Assembly (NCBI GenBank): GCA_021819225.1
Contig: JAKARU010000061.1
Location: 1 to 5,647 of the forward strand
From: Thermoplasmata archaeon
GTDB lineage: Archaea; Thermoplasmatota; Thermoplasmata; Thermoplasmatales; Thermoplasmataceae
Direction: 5' to 3'
DNA length: 5,647 nucleotides
Shown here: piece by piece, positions 1-5,582 of the stretch
How the letters are laid out: each line of letters starts with the position of its first letter
Numbering within the stretch: position 1 is the first letter of the stretch
The notes under the pieces: generated by a model
Seen by the model: only the letters and a program-made list of their open reading frames with translations
What the model was told of the DNA's origin: nothing
Databases searched by the model: none
Translations under genes and position numbers: made by a program

Positions 1-160
1 CCTCAAAAATCACAAGGATCTGGAGAACAAAGTCTACCCCGTCCCATTTGAAGTGGATCAGGATGTTGCAAAAATCAGGCTGGAAAGCCTTGGAATCAAA
101 ATCGATGAATCAACAGAAGAACAGATAAGGTACAGTGAATCATGGGAGGAGGGCACGTGA
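1..160 (+). CDS. ahcY: Adenosylhomocysteinase, C-terminal fragment (5' end outside window)
   Basis: Only the last 52 codons are present; the frame runs from base 2 to the TGA at 158-160. The visible peptide contains [13 protein letters not shown], then [15 protein letters not shown] and a final [10 protein letters not shown]. This matches the conserved tail of archaeal S-adenosylhomocysteine hydrolases, where a 'VYPVP.E.D..VA..KL..MGI.ID.LT.EQ..Y..SW' segment ends the protein. The enzyme is cytosolic, uses NAD, and reversibly splits S-adenosylhomocysteine into adenosine and homocysteine, relieving product inhibition of SAM-dependent methyltransferases. The catalytic and Rossmann domains are not in the window, so integrity cannot be judged. 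The stop overlaps the start of the next gene by four bases (GTGA), implying one mRNA and coupled translation. Identification rests on the C-terminal signature alone but that is distinctive. Confidence 0.88.
   Translation, partial: LKNHKDLENKVYPVPFEVDQDVAKIRLESLGIKIDESTEEQIRYSESWEEGT
145..153 (+). promoter_or_regulatory. Ribosome binding site deciding the apgM start
   Basis: GGAGGAGGG at 145-153 contains two overlapping GGAGG cores inside the last codons of adenosylhomocysteinase. They sit 7 and 4 bases before the GTG at 157. Their position supports GTG-157 and argues against the ATG at 142, which would have the site inside its coding sequence. Confidence 0.8.
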
Positions 161-1377
161 GCGAAAAGAAACCTGTAGTACTCATAATAATGGATGGTCT
201 TGGCGACAGGCCATCCGCACTTCTTCATAATAGGACTCCAATGGAGTCAGCATATATGCCAAACATGAACAGGATGGCGCGAAATTCCATAAGTGGCCTC
301 ATGCATCCATTCAGAGAAGGAGTTGTCTGTGGTTCAGATACATCTCATCTATCCATCCTGGGGTATGATCCAGAGAAATATTACACTGGAAGGGGGCCAT
401 TTGAGGCTCTTGGTCTAGGTATGAAAGTAGAACCAGGAGATATTGCATTCAGGGCAAACTATGCCACGAGGGAGGGAAAAATCATAACTGACAGGAGAGC
501 TGGCCGTATAGATAAAAGCACGGAGCAGTTGAGCAAAGATATCTCTTTCAATGTAGATGACGTTACCATCCAGGTTGCCTCAGGTGTTGAGCACAGGGCA
601 GCATTACTCATGAAAGGTTCTGGTCTTTCAGACAAGGTCAGGGATACAGACCCACATGAAGCTGGCAAGGAATATCACGAACCAGAATTTTCCGAGGAAG
701 AGGGCAGAAAGACTTCATATATACTGAAAAATTACATGAAAAAGATGCGTTCAATCCTTGACTCACATCCTTTCAATCTGGATCTGATTAGTAATGGAAA
801 AATGCCAGCAAATGAATTGTTGATTCGGGGAGCCGGGAGTGCACCAAAGCTTGAACCATTTGAGAGAAAATATGGGATGAAGGCCGGGTACGTTATTGGA
901 ATTCCAATGATCAAGGGACTTGCTGAGATGATTGGGATGGAGAAGATTAATGTTGAAGGAGTCACAGGAAGCACAAACACAAACTATAAGGGAAAAATAA
1001 AAGCTGTAGCGGAAGAAATAGGAAATTACGACTTCATCCTGGTAAATATTAAGGCAACCGATGTAGCTGCACATGATAAGAATCCATTATTAAAGAAGGA
1101 GGTAATGGAAAGAATAGATGAAGCAATGGAACCCCTGGTAGGTCTTAGGGATAAGGCATTATTCATCCTGACAGGAGATCACTCAACATCTTCAGTCAAT
1201 GGTGAGCATACTGGAGACCCGGTACCAATCATGTTTTACAGTGATGGATTAAACAGGAGGGAAAGTGAAGCCTTTAATGAAAAGTCATGCTCCAAAACTG
1301 GTTTTTCACTGAGAGGACTGAATGTAATGGACTATGCTCTTCAACTGACAGACAGGCTTGAAAAATATGGGGCTTGA
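157..1377 (+). CDS. apgM: 2,3-bisphosphoglycerate-independent phosphoglycerate mutase, archaeal type (ApgM)
   Basis: Interconverts 3- and 2-phosphoglycerate in glycolysis/gluconeogenesis; a cytosolic, metal-dependent member of the alkaline phosphatase superfamily. Counting from the GTG start (406 aa, normal for archaeal ApgM), visible motifs are [10 protein letters not shown] (metal-ligand Asp13), [14 protein letters not shown] with the presumed phosphoserine nucleophile Ser60, [11 protein letters not shown], the metal-binding TDVAAH (Asp302, His306), TGDHSTSS (Asp341, His342) and GEHTGDPVP (His351). All key residues appear intact. I choose GTG at 157 rather than the in-frame ATG at 142: conserved sequence begins just after it, a strong GGAGG Shine-Dalgarno (145-149, with a second at 148-152) lies directly upstream, and the GTG overlaps the preceding stop as GTGA. 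Starting at 142 would add only MGGGH, encoded by the ribosome-binding site itself. Probably co-transcribed with adenosylhomocysteinase, a pairing without obvious metabolic logic. Confidence 0.95.
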   Translation: MSEKKPVVLIIMDGLGDRPSALLHNRTPMESAYMPNMNRMARNSISGLMHPFREGVVCGSDTSHLSILGYDPEKYYTGRGPFEALGLGMKVEPGDIAFRANYATREGKIITDRRAGRIDKSTEQLSKDISFNVDDVTIQVASGVEHRAALLMKGSGLSDKVRDTDPHEAGKEYHEPEFSEEEGRKTSYILKNYMKKMRSILDSHPFNLDLISNGKMPANELLIRGAGSAPKLEPFERKYGMKAGYVIGIPMIKGLAEMIGMEKINVEGVTGSTNTNYKGKIKAVAEEIGNYDFILVNIKATDVAAHDKNPLLKKEVMERIDEAMEPLVGLRDKALFILTGDHSTSSVNGEHTGDPVPIMFYSDGLNRRESEAFNEKSCSKTGFSLRGLNVMDYALQLTDRLEKYGA

Positions 1378-1471
1378 TACCCAGACATTAATGTAAGTTT
1401 ACCTTTAATCACGAATTAAACAAACATTTTACTTCACAACATATAGCTTTGAAAGTAAATAAAAAAATTTA
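1378..1471. other. Convergent intergenic spacer between apgM and glmM
   Basis: AT-rich, 94 bases. It holds a perfect 10-base palindrome ACATTAATGT (1385-1394) and a small inverted repeat TTTAAT-cacga-ATTAAA (1404-1420), then short T-runs (1427-1430). These may help terminate apgM transcription, but no long T-run follows the hairpin on the plus strand, so the apgM terminator is only weakly supported. No coding sequence is seen here. Confidence 0.4.
1455..1471 (-). terminator. T-run terminator of glmM
   Basis: Read on the minus strand, the sequence three bases past the glmM stop is AAATTTTTTTATTT, with seven consecutive T (1467-1461). Archaeal RNA polymerase terminates at such T-rich stretches without requiring a strong hairpin. 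The position directly after the stop codon makes this the likely end of the minus-strand transcript. Confidence 0.6.
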
Positions 1472-2818
1472 TTAAGATTTTGCAAGATTTTCCACATCAT
1501 TCGAAAGTTTCTCTGATCTTTCCTTGCTGGAAGAATGAGTGAAGAGTCTTATAATTGGCTCAGTACCTGATGGTCTTGCAAGTATCCAGTCATGCCCATT
1601 CCTCAATTTAATTCCGTCCATTAATGACACTTCCCATCCATTATACTCATTCTTGAGTCTTTCTATTAGAGAATTAAAGTCAGATTTAGCAGGAATTGTC
1701 TTTCTTGTAATGTAAAATTGTGGAAGGGACCCTATCAGGGTTTTCAGGTTACTATTCTCTTTGGCCATTATGTCCATGATTATCCCAAGTGACATGGCAC
1801 CATCCCTGCAATATTGATGATCACCATAAATTATGCCTCCATTCTCCTCTCCACCAAGTCTCGCTTTTTCATGAATCATTGTCCTGGAAACTATGGGTGC
1901 CCCAACCCTTGTCCTTATTACTGTTGCTCCTTCCGTCCTGCACACTTCTTCAAGCGCATCTGAAGAGCTGACCGGTGTTACTACTTTCTCTCCTTTCTTG
2001 ATATAATATTTGACGAAGAGTGTTAATGTTTTATCTCCGTCGATAAAGTTCCCGTCAGAATCAATGAAAACGGCTCTATCAGCATCTCCATCATGTGCAA
2101 TCCCAAAATCAAAGCCTCCTGACTTTACAAGATCTATTAAATATTTCAGGTTAGCTGGCTTTGGTTCAGATTCCCTTGATGTGAATAGGCCATCAGGGTT
2201 GGCATTAAGAGTAACAACTGTTGCACCCAGTCTTGAAAGCAATTCCGGAGTTGTAAGATATGCAGCTCCATTACCAGTATCAACAGCTACTCTAAACCTC
2301 TTTTCGCGGATCTTCTTAACATTTATCATGCTCATAACTCCATTGACATATAAATCGAACCCGGAATTATCATGGAAACTTCTGGCTATATCATTCCATT
2401 TCGACACATTGAATTTTTTGGAGTAATATATCTCTTCAATTTTCTCTTCCTTTGTCCTCTCAAGCTCAGTTCCATCGCTGTCTATGCATTTAATTCCATT
2501 GAACTGTGGAGGGTTGTGAGAAGCGGTTATCATCACCCCAGGCAATCCATGTTTCTTGCAATAATACTGGATAGCTGGTGTTGGCAGAACTCCAATCATA
2601 ACTGTTTCTGAACCTGTGGATAAAATTCCGGAGTTTACTGCATTAATGATCATATCCCCAGAGAGCCTGTTATCAGAACCTATTACTATTTTCCCATTGA
2701 AAAATGTTCCTATAGCCTTACCTATCATCATGCAGAATTCTGGTGTAAGATCCTCATTGGGAATTCCCCTTATACCATTGGTACCAAACAATCTCTTATT
2801 TGTAGCGTTTTCACTCAT
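1472..2818 (-). CDS. glmM: Phosphoglucosamine mutase-type alpha-D-phosphohexomutase
   Basis: 448 aa, the usual length. Complete alpha-D-phosphohexomutase with four domains: start motif FGTNGIRG (residues 11-18); phosphoserine loop TASHNP (98-103, catalytic Ser100); Mg-binding loop DGDADR (243-248); sugar-specificity loop GGEENGG (322-328); and the C-terminal phosphate-binding loop RPSGTEP (415-421). The EENGG form of the specificity loop is typical of archaeal GlmM-like enzymes, which make glucosamine-1-phosphate for UDP-GlcNAc. Archaeal members can also act on glucose or mannose phosphates, so the substrate is inferred. Cytosolic. The start ATG at 2818-2816 has no convincing Shine-Dalgarno but lies about 27 bases from the centre of a TATA-like element, which suggests leaderless expression. 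It follows a glycosyltransferase gene 35 bases upstream, so the two may feed the same surface-glycan or glycolipid pathway. Confidence 0.9.
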   Translation of the reverse strand: MSENATNKRLFGTNGIRGIPNEDLTPEFCMMIGKAIGTFFNGKIVIGSDNRLSGDMIINAVNSGILSTGSETVMIGVLPTPAIQYYCKKHGLPGVMITASHNPPQFNGIKCIDSDGTELERTKEEKIEEIYYSKKFNVSKWNDIARSFHDNSGFDLYVNGVMSMINVKKIREKRFRVAVDTGNGAAYLTTPELLSRLGATVVTLNANPDGLFTSRESEPKPANLKYLIDLVKSGGFDFGIAHDGDADRAVFIDSDGNFIDGDKTLTLFVKYYIKKGEKVVTPVSSSDALEEVCRTEGATVIRTRVGAPIVSRTMIHEKARLGGEENGGIIYGDHQYCRDGAMSLGIIMDIMAKENSNLKTLIGSLPQFYITRKTIPAKSDFNSLIERLKNEYNGWEVSLMDGIKLRNGHDWILARPSGTEPIIRLFTHSSSKERSEKLSNDVENLAKS

Positions 2819-2839
2819 AATACCCTATGGGCTGGTTCT

Positions 2840-2851
2840 ATTTTAAAATTC
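2840..2851 (-). promoter_or_regulatory. TATA-like promoter of glmM
   Basis: On the minus strand GAATTTTAAAAT begins 33 bases before the glmM ATG, immediately after the glycosyltransferase stop codon (2856-2854). With archaeal TATA-to-start spacing of about 25 bases, transcription would begin at or within a few bases of the ATG. It resembles the element GAATTTTTAA found 31 bases before the ATG at 4526. Inferred from position and sequence only. Confidence 0.5.
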
Positions 2852-2853
2852 TA

Positions 2854-3942
2854 TCACTTGTATAGACTGTATCTGTTTCCTCTCCATGTTATTTCCCTGT
2901 TTTTAGAACCAACAAGGAGATTCCACACATAGAAGAATGGAAGAACAATCTGTACAAGTATGTAAACAGCCTGCTTTCTTCGCAATCTTCTGAACATCTT
3001 GATTTCATTCAGTACAAGGGGAAGGAAAAGGACCAGGAAGTAACCTGAGACAAGCAATGAAAGCAATATAGCCCCTATGAAAAGAAGTGCTGATGAACCG
3101 TATAGTAATATTCCTATATAGTATGCATTCCTGCTTTTGCTCAGTAAGAGAGATGTCTGTCTTATTGACCATTCCCTGAAAACGGGCCAATCGTCCGGGG
3201 AATTGATGGTGGCTATGCTATCTGGAACATATGCCACCTTTTTTCCCTTTGCCTTACATAGGTCTGTTATTGCCATGTCGTCAGAAACTGCCTCAGAGAA
3301 ATCGACCAGACTCTTTTCATCAAACAGGCCTTTCCTGAATGCAAGGGAGCCGCCCCATCCGAATACCGTAATATCAGACTGCATCATTCCCACACCCACA
3401 AATCCCCAGGCTGTCTTGAACTTGGACCAGAAGCCATTTTTTGCCTCAAAGTAAGGGAATGTTGTTGATATACCGTAAGATTCATCGGTCAGGGGACGTA
3501 GTAGATTCACAAGCCAGTCTTTATCTGCAAGCACATCAGAATCTACAATTACGAAAGCATCATAATCATTAAATTTCCTCAGTGCGGTTGTTATGGCTTT
3601 TACCTTTCCACTTCCTCCTGATTGGCATTCGTTTATAACGTATTCTATCTTATTGCGTTTGATATGATCAGCTGAAGGGTCATCTTCCGAATCAATGACC
3701 GCTATGATCTTGTAGTTTTCATAACTTTGTTCTTTCAAGGACTTAAGGTCATCATCTAAAGAGTAATCGACGCCTCTGCATGGAACTATTACAAGCGTTT
3801 TAAATTCTGGGTTTCCTAAGTACTTCTTCTTAAATCTTCTGGGAAGTGAAAGATACAGTTGTGCAAGAAAAATTATAACAATAAGCGCAATGATAAAATA
3901 AAAAATTCCTTCAATAAAATAGTCTAGAAATAGCTGGGTCAT
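2854..3942 (-). CDS. Membrane-anchored glycosyltransferase, family 2/21-like
   Basis: 362 aa. A GT-A fold glycosyltransferase expected to move a sugar from a nucleotide-activated donor onto a lipid or glycan acceptor at the cytoplasmic face of the membrane. Order of parts: N-terminal hydrophobic segment (about 9-31), basic stretch RRFKKK, start of the catalytic domain (TLVIVPCRG, 49-57), VIDSEDD (82-88), the metal/nucleotide-binding DSD (134-136), GWGGS (195-199), the probable catalytic-base motif SDD (220-222), REWSIRQ (256-262) where ceramide-glucosyltransferase-like enzymes have Q/RxxRW, then hydrophobic segments about 276-298, 299-312 and 326-345, ending ITWRGNRY. That tail and the SDD motif recall GT21/HpnI-type lipid glucosyltransferases. 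Acceptor and donor are unknown. Only 8 bases separate it from the aEF1-beta stop and no Shine-Dalgarno is visible, so it probably depends on read-through and coupling, or a weak internal promoter. Confidence 0.85.
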   Translation of the reverse strand: MTQLFLDYFIEGIFYFIIALIVIIFLAQLYLSLPRRFKKKYLGNPEFKTLVIVPCRGVDYSLDDDLKSLKEQSYENYKIIAVIDSEDDPSADHIKRNKIEYVINECQSGGSGKVKAITTALRKFNDYDAFVIVDSDVLADKDWLVNLLRPLTDESYGISTTFPYFEAKNGFWSKFKTAWGFVGVGMMQSDITVFGWGGSLAFRKGLFDEKSLVDFSEAVSDDMAITDLCKAKGKKVAYVPDSIATINSPDDWPVFREWSIRQTSLLLSKSRNAYYIGILLYGSSALLFIGAILLSLLVSGYFLVLFLPLVLNEIKMFRRLRRKQAVYILVQIVLPFFYVWNLLVGSKNREITWRGNRYSLYK

Positions 3943-3950
3943 TTTTATGT

Positions 3951-4217
3951 CTAAACTAGACTCATATCTTCTGCATCTACCTGCCCAACACCGTTGATGC
4001 CTCTCAGGATCTCCTCGATCTTATCCTGTTGCCCCTCATCATCCCTGACGACAACTTCAAGGCTTATTTTCTTGAGTCCGAAGGCGATTTCCTTGATCTC
4101 AAGGTTGGATATTCTGCATTGATCTTTCAGGGAACTTTTAATTTTCTCGGACATCTCATTCAAATCAGAGTCAGACTCTTCTGGTAAAACTGAAAATGTA
4201 ATTGCCACATCTGCCAT
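3951..4217 (-). CDS. ef1b: Translation elongation factor 1-beta (aEF1B)
   Basis: 88 aa, the standard size for archaeal EF-1-beta, the nucleotide exchange factor that swaps GDP for GTP on aEF1A during elongation. The sequence shows the family pattern: MADVAITFSVLPEESDSDL at the start, a helix (about 20-32), then KEIAFGLKKISLEVVVRDDEG corresponding to the conserved 'P.AFGL.AL...VVV.D.EG' strand region, and the closing GINGVGQVDAEDMSLV, where the family has 'GV..V.V.D..R.'. I choose ATG at 4217 over an in-frame ATG at 4223 because the Shine-Dalgarno GAGGT (4229-4225) lies 7 bases before it but only one base before the other; the family also begins at M-x-D-V. The gene follows the zinc-ribbon gene by 10 bases, with the ribosome-binding site overlapping that gene's TGA. 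This gene pair is a known conserved archaeal neighbourhood. Confidence 0.93.
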   Translation of the reverse strand: MADVAITFSVLPEESDSDLNEMSEKIKSSLKDQCRISNLEIKEIAFGLKKISLEVVVRDDEGQQDKIEEILRGINGVGQVDAEDMSLV

Positions 4218-4227
4218 CTTCATTACC

Positions 4228-4395
4228 TCATGGACCTGTAAAGTTACATTTCTCACACGTGTAAGGCGTAGTGTGCTCCCTGCAATTTCTGCATCTCCCT
4301 ATAATGTTTTCTCCACAGTTAGGGCAGTCGAATATAGAATAGCCCTCACCTATCAGACCTTTACCGCATGAACTGCAATCTTCTTTGTTTCCCAT
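4228..4395 (-). CDS. Small zinc-ribbon RNA-binding-type protein (COG2888 family)
   Basis: 55 aa. The translation contains four CxxC knuckles: C7-SS-C10, C24-PN-C27, C35-RN-C38 and C47-EK-C50, enough for two structural zinc sites. Flanking residues match the archaeal family annotated as 'Zn-ribbon RNA-binding protein involved in translation': CSSCGKGLIGEG, FDCPNCGENIIGRC, CREHTTPYTCEKCNFTGP with the characteristic terminal GP. The exact role is not established; a ribosome or translation association is proposed from its conserved position directly upstream of EF-1-beta, which is seen here too. Start at ATG 4395-4393, with GAGG (4406-4403) seven bases upstream. It is the first gene of the minus-strand operon, driven by the TATA box near 4435. 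Confidence 0.9.
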   Translation of the reverse strand: MGNKEDCSSCGKGLIGEGYSIFDCPNCGENIIGRCRNCREHTTPYTCEKCNFTGP

Positions 4396-4429
4396 TGAAC
4401 ATCCTCTTAATCGGTCATAATTTCAATTT

Positions 4430-4440
4430 CTTATATACAT
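4430..4440 (-). promoter_or_regulatory. TATA box of the zinc-ribbon/aEF1-beta operon
   Basis: Minus strand ATGTATATAAG (4440-4430) is a near-consensus archaeal TATA box. Spacing of about 25 bases puts the start site near 4408-4411, giving a short leader of about 13-16 bases that contains the GAGG ribosome-binding site (4406-4403). Unlike the other two promoters in the window this one would give a leadered mRNA. Confidence 0.65.
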
Positions 4441-4477
4441 TTATTGTTTAAATTCTGTTTCACTCGATTACATGTCA

Positions 4478-4494
4478 TCTCACACACAGTGAGA
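4478..4494. repeat. Inverted repeat TCTCAC-N5-GTGAGA, possible operator
   Basis: Perfect 6-base arms (4478-4483 and 4489-4494) around a 5-base ACACA spacer. It lies in the divergent intergenic region, ending 3 bases before the TATA-like element of the plus-strand fibrillarin operon and about 40 bases upstream of the minus-strand TATA box. The placement fits a regulator site for a dimeric DNA-binding protein, but no regulator is known, and chance cannot be excluded for so short a repeat. Confidence 0.4.
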
Positions 4495-4505
4495 GAATTT
4501 TTAAT
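4495..4505 (+). promoter_or_regulatory. TATA-like promoter of the unknown gene/fibrillarin operon
   Basis: GAATTTTTAAT begins 31 bases before the ATG at 4526 and its T/A core is centred about 25 bases from it. No Shine-Dalgarno is present between them. This is the arrangement of leaderless archaeal genes, with transcription starting at or next to the A of the start codon. A purine-rich GAGAGA directly upstream could serve as BRE. Confidence 0.55.
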
Positions 4506-4525
4506 CGACTAATACATGTACCTTT

Positions 4526-4804
4526 ATGTTCATACAGGTATCAAGCTCAAAAAAGTCAGATAGTTCCATTGAGGCAAAAGCATATACTGTTAGTGAAGAG
4601 CCCCCCTACCTTGCTGTTCTCATCAAGCCGCAACCTGGTATATGGGATGAACTAATGGATAGGGATACCATGTTCATCAAGTTGAGGGAAAAGAAAGTGA
4701 TCGAGGTCGGAATAAAGCAGCGTATAGAAGTTGGAGAAAACTCAATATTTTTTGTCACATCTGATGATGAAGAGTTTAAGGGAATATGCGGTGAACTTTC
4801 ATAA
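4526..4804 (+). CDS. Conserved-looking small protein of unknown function, coupled to fibrillarin
   Basis: 92 aa, not recognised. The protein is soluble, acidic towards its C-terminus (TSDDEEFKG), with no signal peptide, membrane segment or cysteine cluster (one Cys, residue 88). It looks mostly beta: alternating hydrophobic stretches at about 1-6, 17-22, 28-34, 48-53, 57-65 and 72-77, with a helix-like GIWDELMDRD segment at 38-47. That it is real is supported by a promoter at the right distance, by the TAATG overlap with fibrillarin (stop TAA 4802-4804, next ATG 4804-4806), and by ordinary codon use. In many archaea the gene before fibrillarin is nop5, the C/D-box RNP core protein. This is far too short and lacks the Nop domain, so it is not a Nop5 homologue or recognisable remnant. 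A role in RNA modification or in the fibrillarin complex is only a guess from linkage. Confidence 0.75.
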   Translation: MFIQVSSSKKSDSSIEAKAYTVSEEPPYLAVLIKPQPGIWDELMDRDTMFIKLREKKVIEVGIKQRIEVGENSIFFVTSDDEEFKGICGELS

Positions 4805-5472
4805 TGTTTCCAAAGAAATTCATCAATCAGAATATAAGAATAATAAAGGGCAGAATTTATACAGCTTCAAATTTCAAGGATAGTGTTTACGGAGAAAAGC
4901 AATTAAGGATGAACGGAGAAAATTACAGGCTCTGGGACCCAAAGAGGAGCAAGCTTTCTGCCGCCATTTATAATGGTTTTTCTGGTATGCCCATACTGGA
5001 AGATTCTGATATCCTTTATCTTGGTGCATCATTTGGTACTACTGTAAGCCATATATCAGACCTTTCCCCTGATGGGCACATTTTTGCCGTAGAATTTTCC
5101 CCTGAGCCATTTTCAGGACTTTTAAAGCTTGCAGAGAGAAGAAATAATATTTATCCCGTCCTTTCAAATGCCAGGAATCCAGATAAGTATTCATTCTTCA
5201 TTGAAAGGGATCCGGAGATAATATATCAGGATATTTCACAGCGTGATCAGCTATCAATTCTCTTTAATAATCTGGACTGCTTCGAGCACTGGCAACATAC
5301 TATTTTCATCCTCAAAGCAACTTCCGTGGATTCCTCAAGGAAGCCTTCCGAAGTTCTTAACGAGGTTGTGGCGCTATTGAAAAAGAGAGGAGGAATTCAC
5401 ATAATTTCCATAACAGATATTTCGAATTATCACAAAGGACATTTTCTGTTGTTTCTAGAAAATGTTAAATAA
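4804..5472 (+). CDS. flpA: Fibrillarin-like rRNA/tRNA 2'-O-methyltransferase
   Basis: 222 aa, typical of archaeal fibrillarin. It is the SAM-dependent methyltransferase of the C/D-box sRNP, acting with Nop5 and L7Ae to 2'-O-methylate rRNA and tRNA at sites set by guide RNAs. Visible: N-terminal beta domain (YRLWDPKRSKLSAAI, 41-55), SAM motif I LGASFGTTVSH (73-83), acidic Glu97 in VEFSP, YQDISQ with the conserved Asp143, and the catalytic-type Lys171 in LKATSVD. Three positions depart from the usual form: SNARNP (121-126) where 'DA..P' is normal, ISQ for VAQ, and KGH (211-213) for KDH. The main fold and Lys/Asp remain, so it is probably functional but divergent. Start ATG 4804 overlaps the upstream TAA by one base; GGTGA (4790-4794) nine bases upstream can serve as ribosome-binding site. 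No nop5 is present in the window. Confidence 0.92.
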   Translation: MFPKKFINQNIRIIKGRIYTASNFKDSVYGEKQLRMNGENYRLWDPKRSKLSAAIYNGFSGMPILEDSDILYLGASFGTTVSHISDLSPDGHIFAVEFSPEPFSGLLKLAERRNNIYPVLSNARNPDKYSFFIERDPEIIYQDISQRDQLSILFNNLDCFEHWQHTIFILKATSVDSSRKPSEVLNEVVALLKKRGGIHIISITDISNYHKGHFLLFLENVK

Positions 5473-5480
5473 ATTTGTTA

Positions 5481-5494
5481 AGGCATTTTTTTTA
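5481..5494 (+). terminator. T-run terminator after fibrillarin
   Basis: Nine bases past the fibrillarin stop comes AGGCA followed by eight consecutive T (5486-5493). T-rich stretches of this length in the RNA-like strand act as archaeal terminators. There is no strong stem before it. Confidence 0.6.
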
Positions 5495-5572
5495 AAATGA
5501 TTTTCCAGGGATATAGAGACATCATTCTTTTGACATTTATGAATAAATGGCAATTGTTGCCCTGTGTTATAT

Positions 5573-5582
5573 GAATTTTTAA
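5573..5582 (+). promoter_or_regulatory. Possible promoter for a gene beyond the right edge
   Basis: GAATTTTTAA is identical to the 10 bases that begin the promoter at 4495. Same spacing would start transcription around 5602-5606. The only nearby ATG (5608) opens a four-codon frame, so any product would be a downstream gene or RNA not contained here. A second AT-rich patch (5613-5623) and a G-run (5638-5642) follow. Low confidence; the rest of 5495-5647 shows no gene. Confidence 0.25.

Noticed and set aside
763..1074. Minus-strand open frames of 82-103 codons opposite apgM
   Set aside because: They overlap the metal-binding region of a complete ApgM on the other strand and resemble no protein family; shadows.
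1404..1420. TTTAAT-cacga-ATTAAA as a strong intrinsic terminator of apgM
   Set aside because: The stem is six A/T-only pairs and no long T-run follows; kept only as part of the intergenic description.
1796..1830. TGATGA box C-like motifs (also near 3091 and 4761) as possible C/D-box guide RNAs
   Set aside because: All lie inside well-supported coding genes and no properly spaced D box (CUGA) or C'/D' pair is found, so they are chance matches.
2010..2426. A 138-codon open frame on the plus strand opposite glmM
   Set aside because: It is antisense to the intact GlmM catalytic region, has no ribosome-binding site or promoter, and its translation is low-complexity Ser/Pro-rich; a shadow of the real gene.
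4223..4256. Upstream in-frame starts for aEF1-beta (up to 13 extra residues)
   Set aside because: They would overlap the zinc-ribbon coding sequence or place the GAGGT site too close to the start; the family begins at the ATG at 4217.
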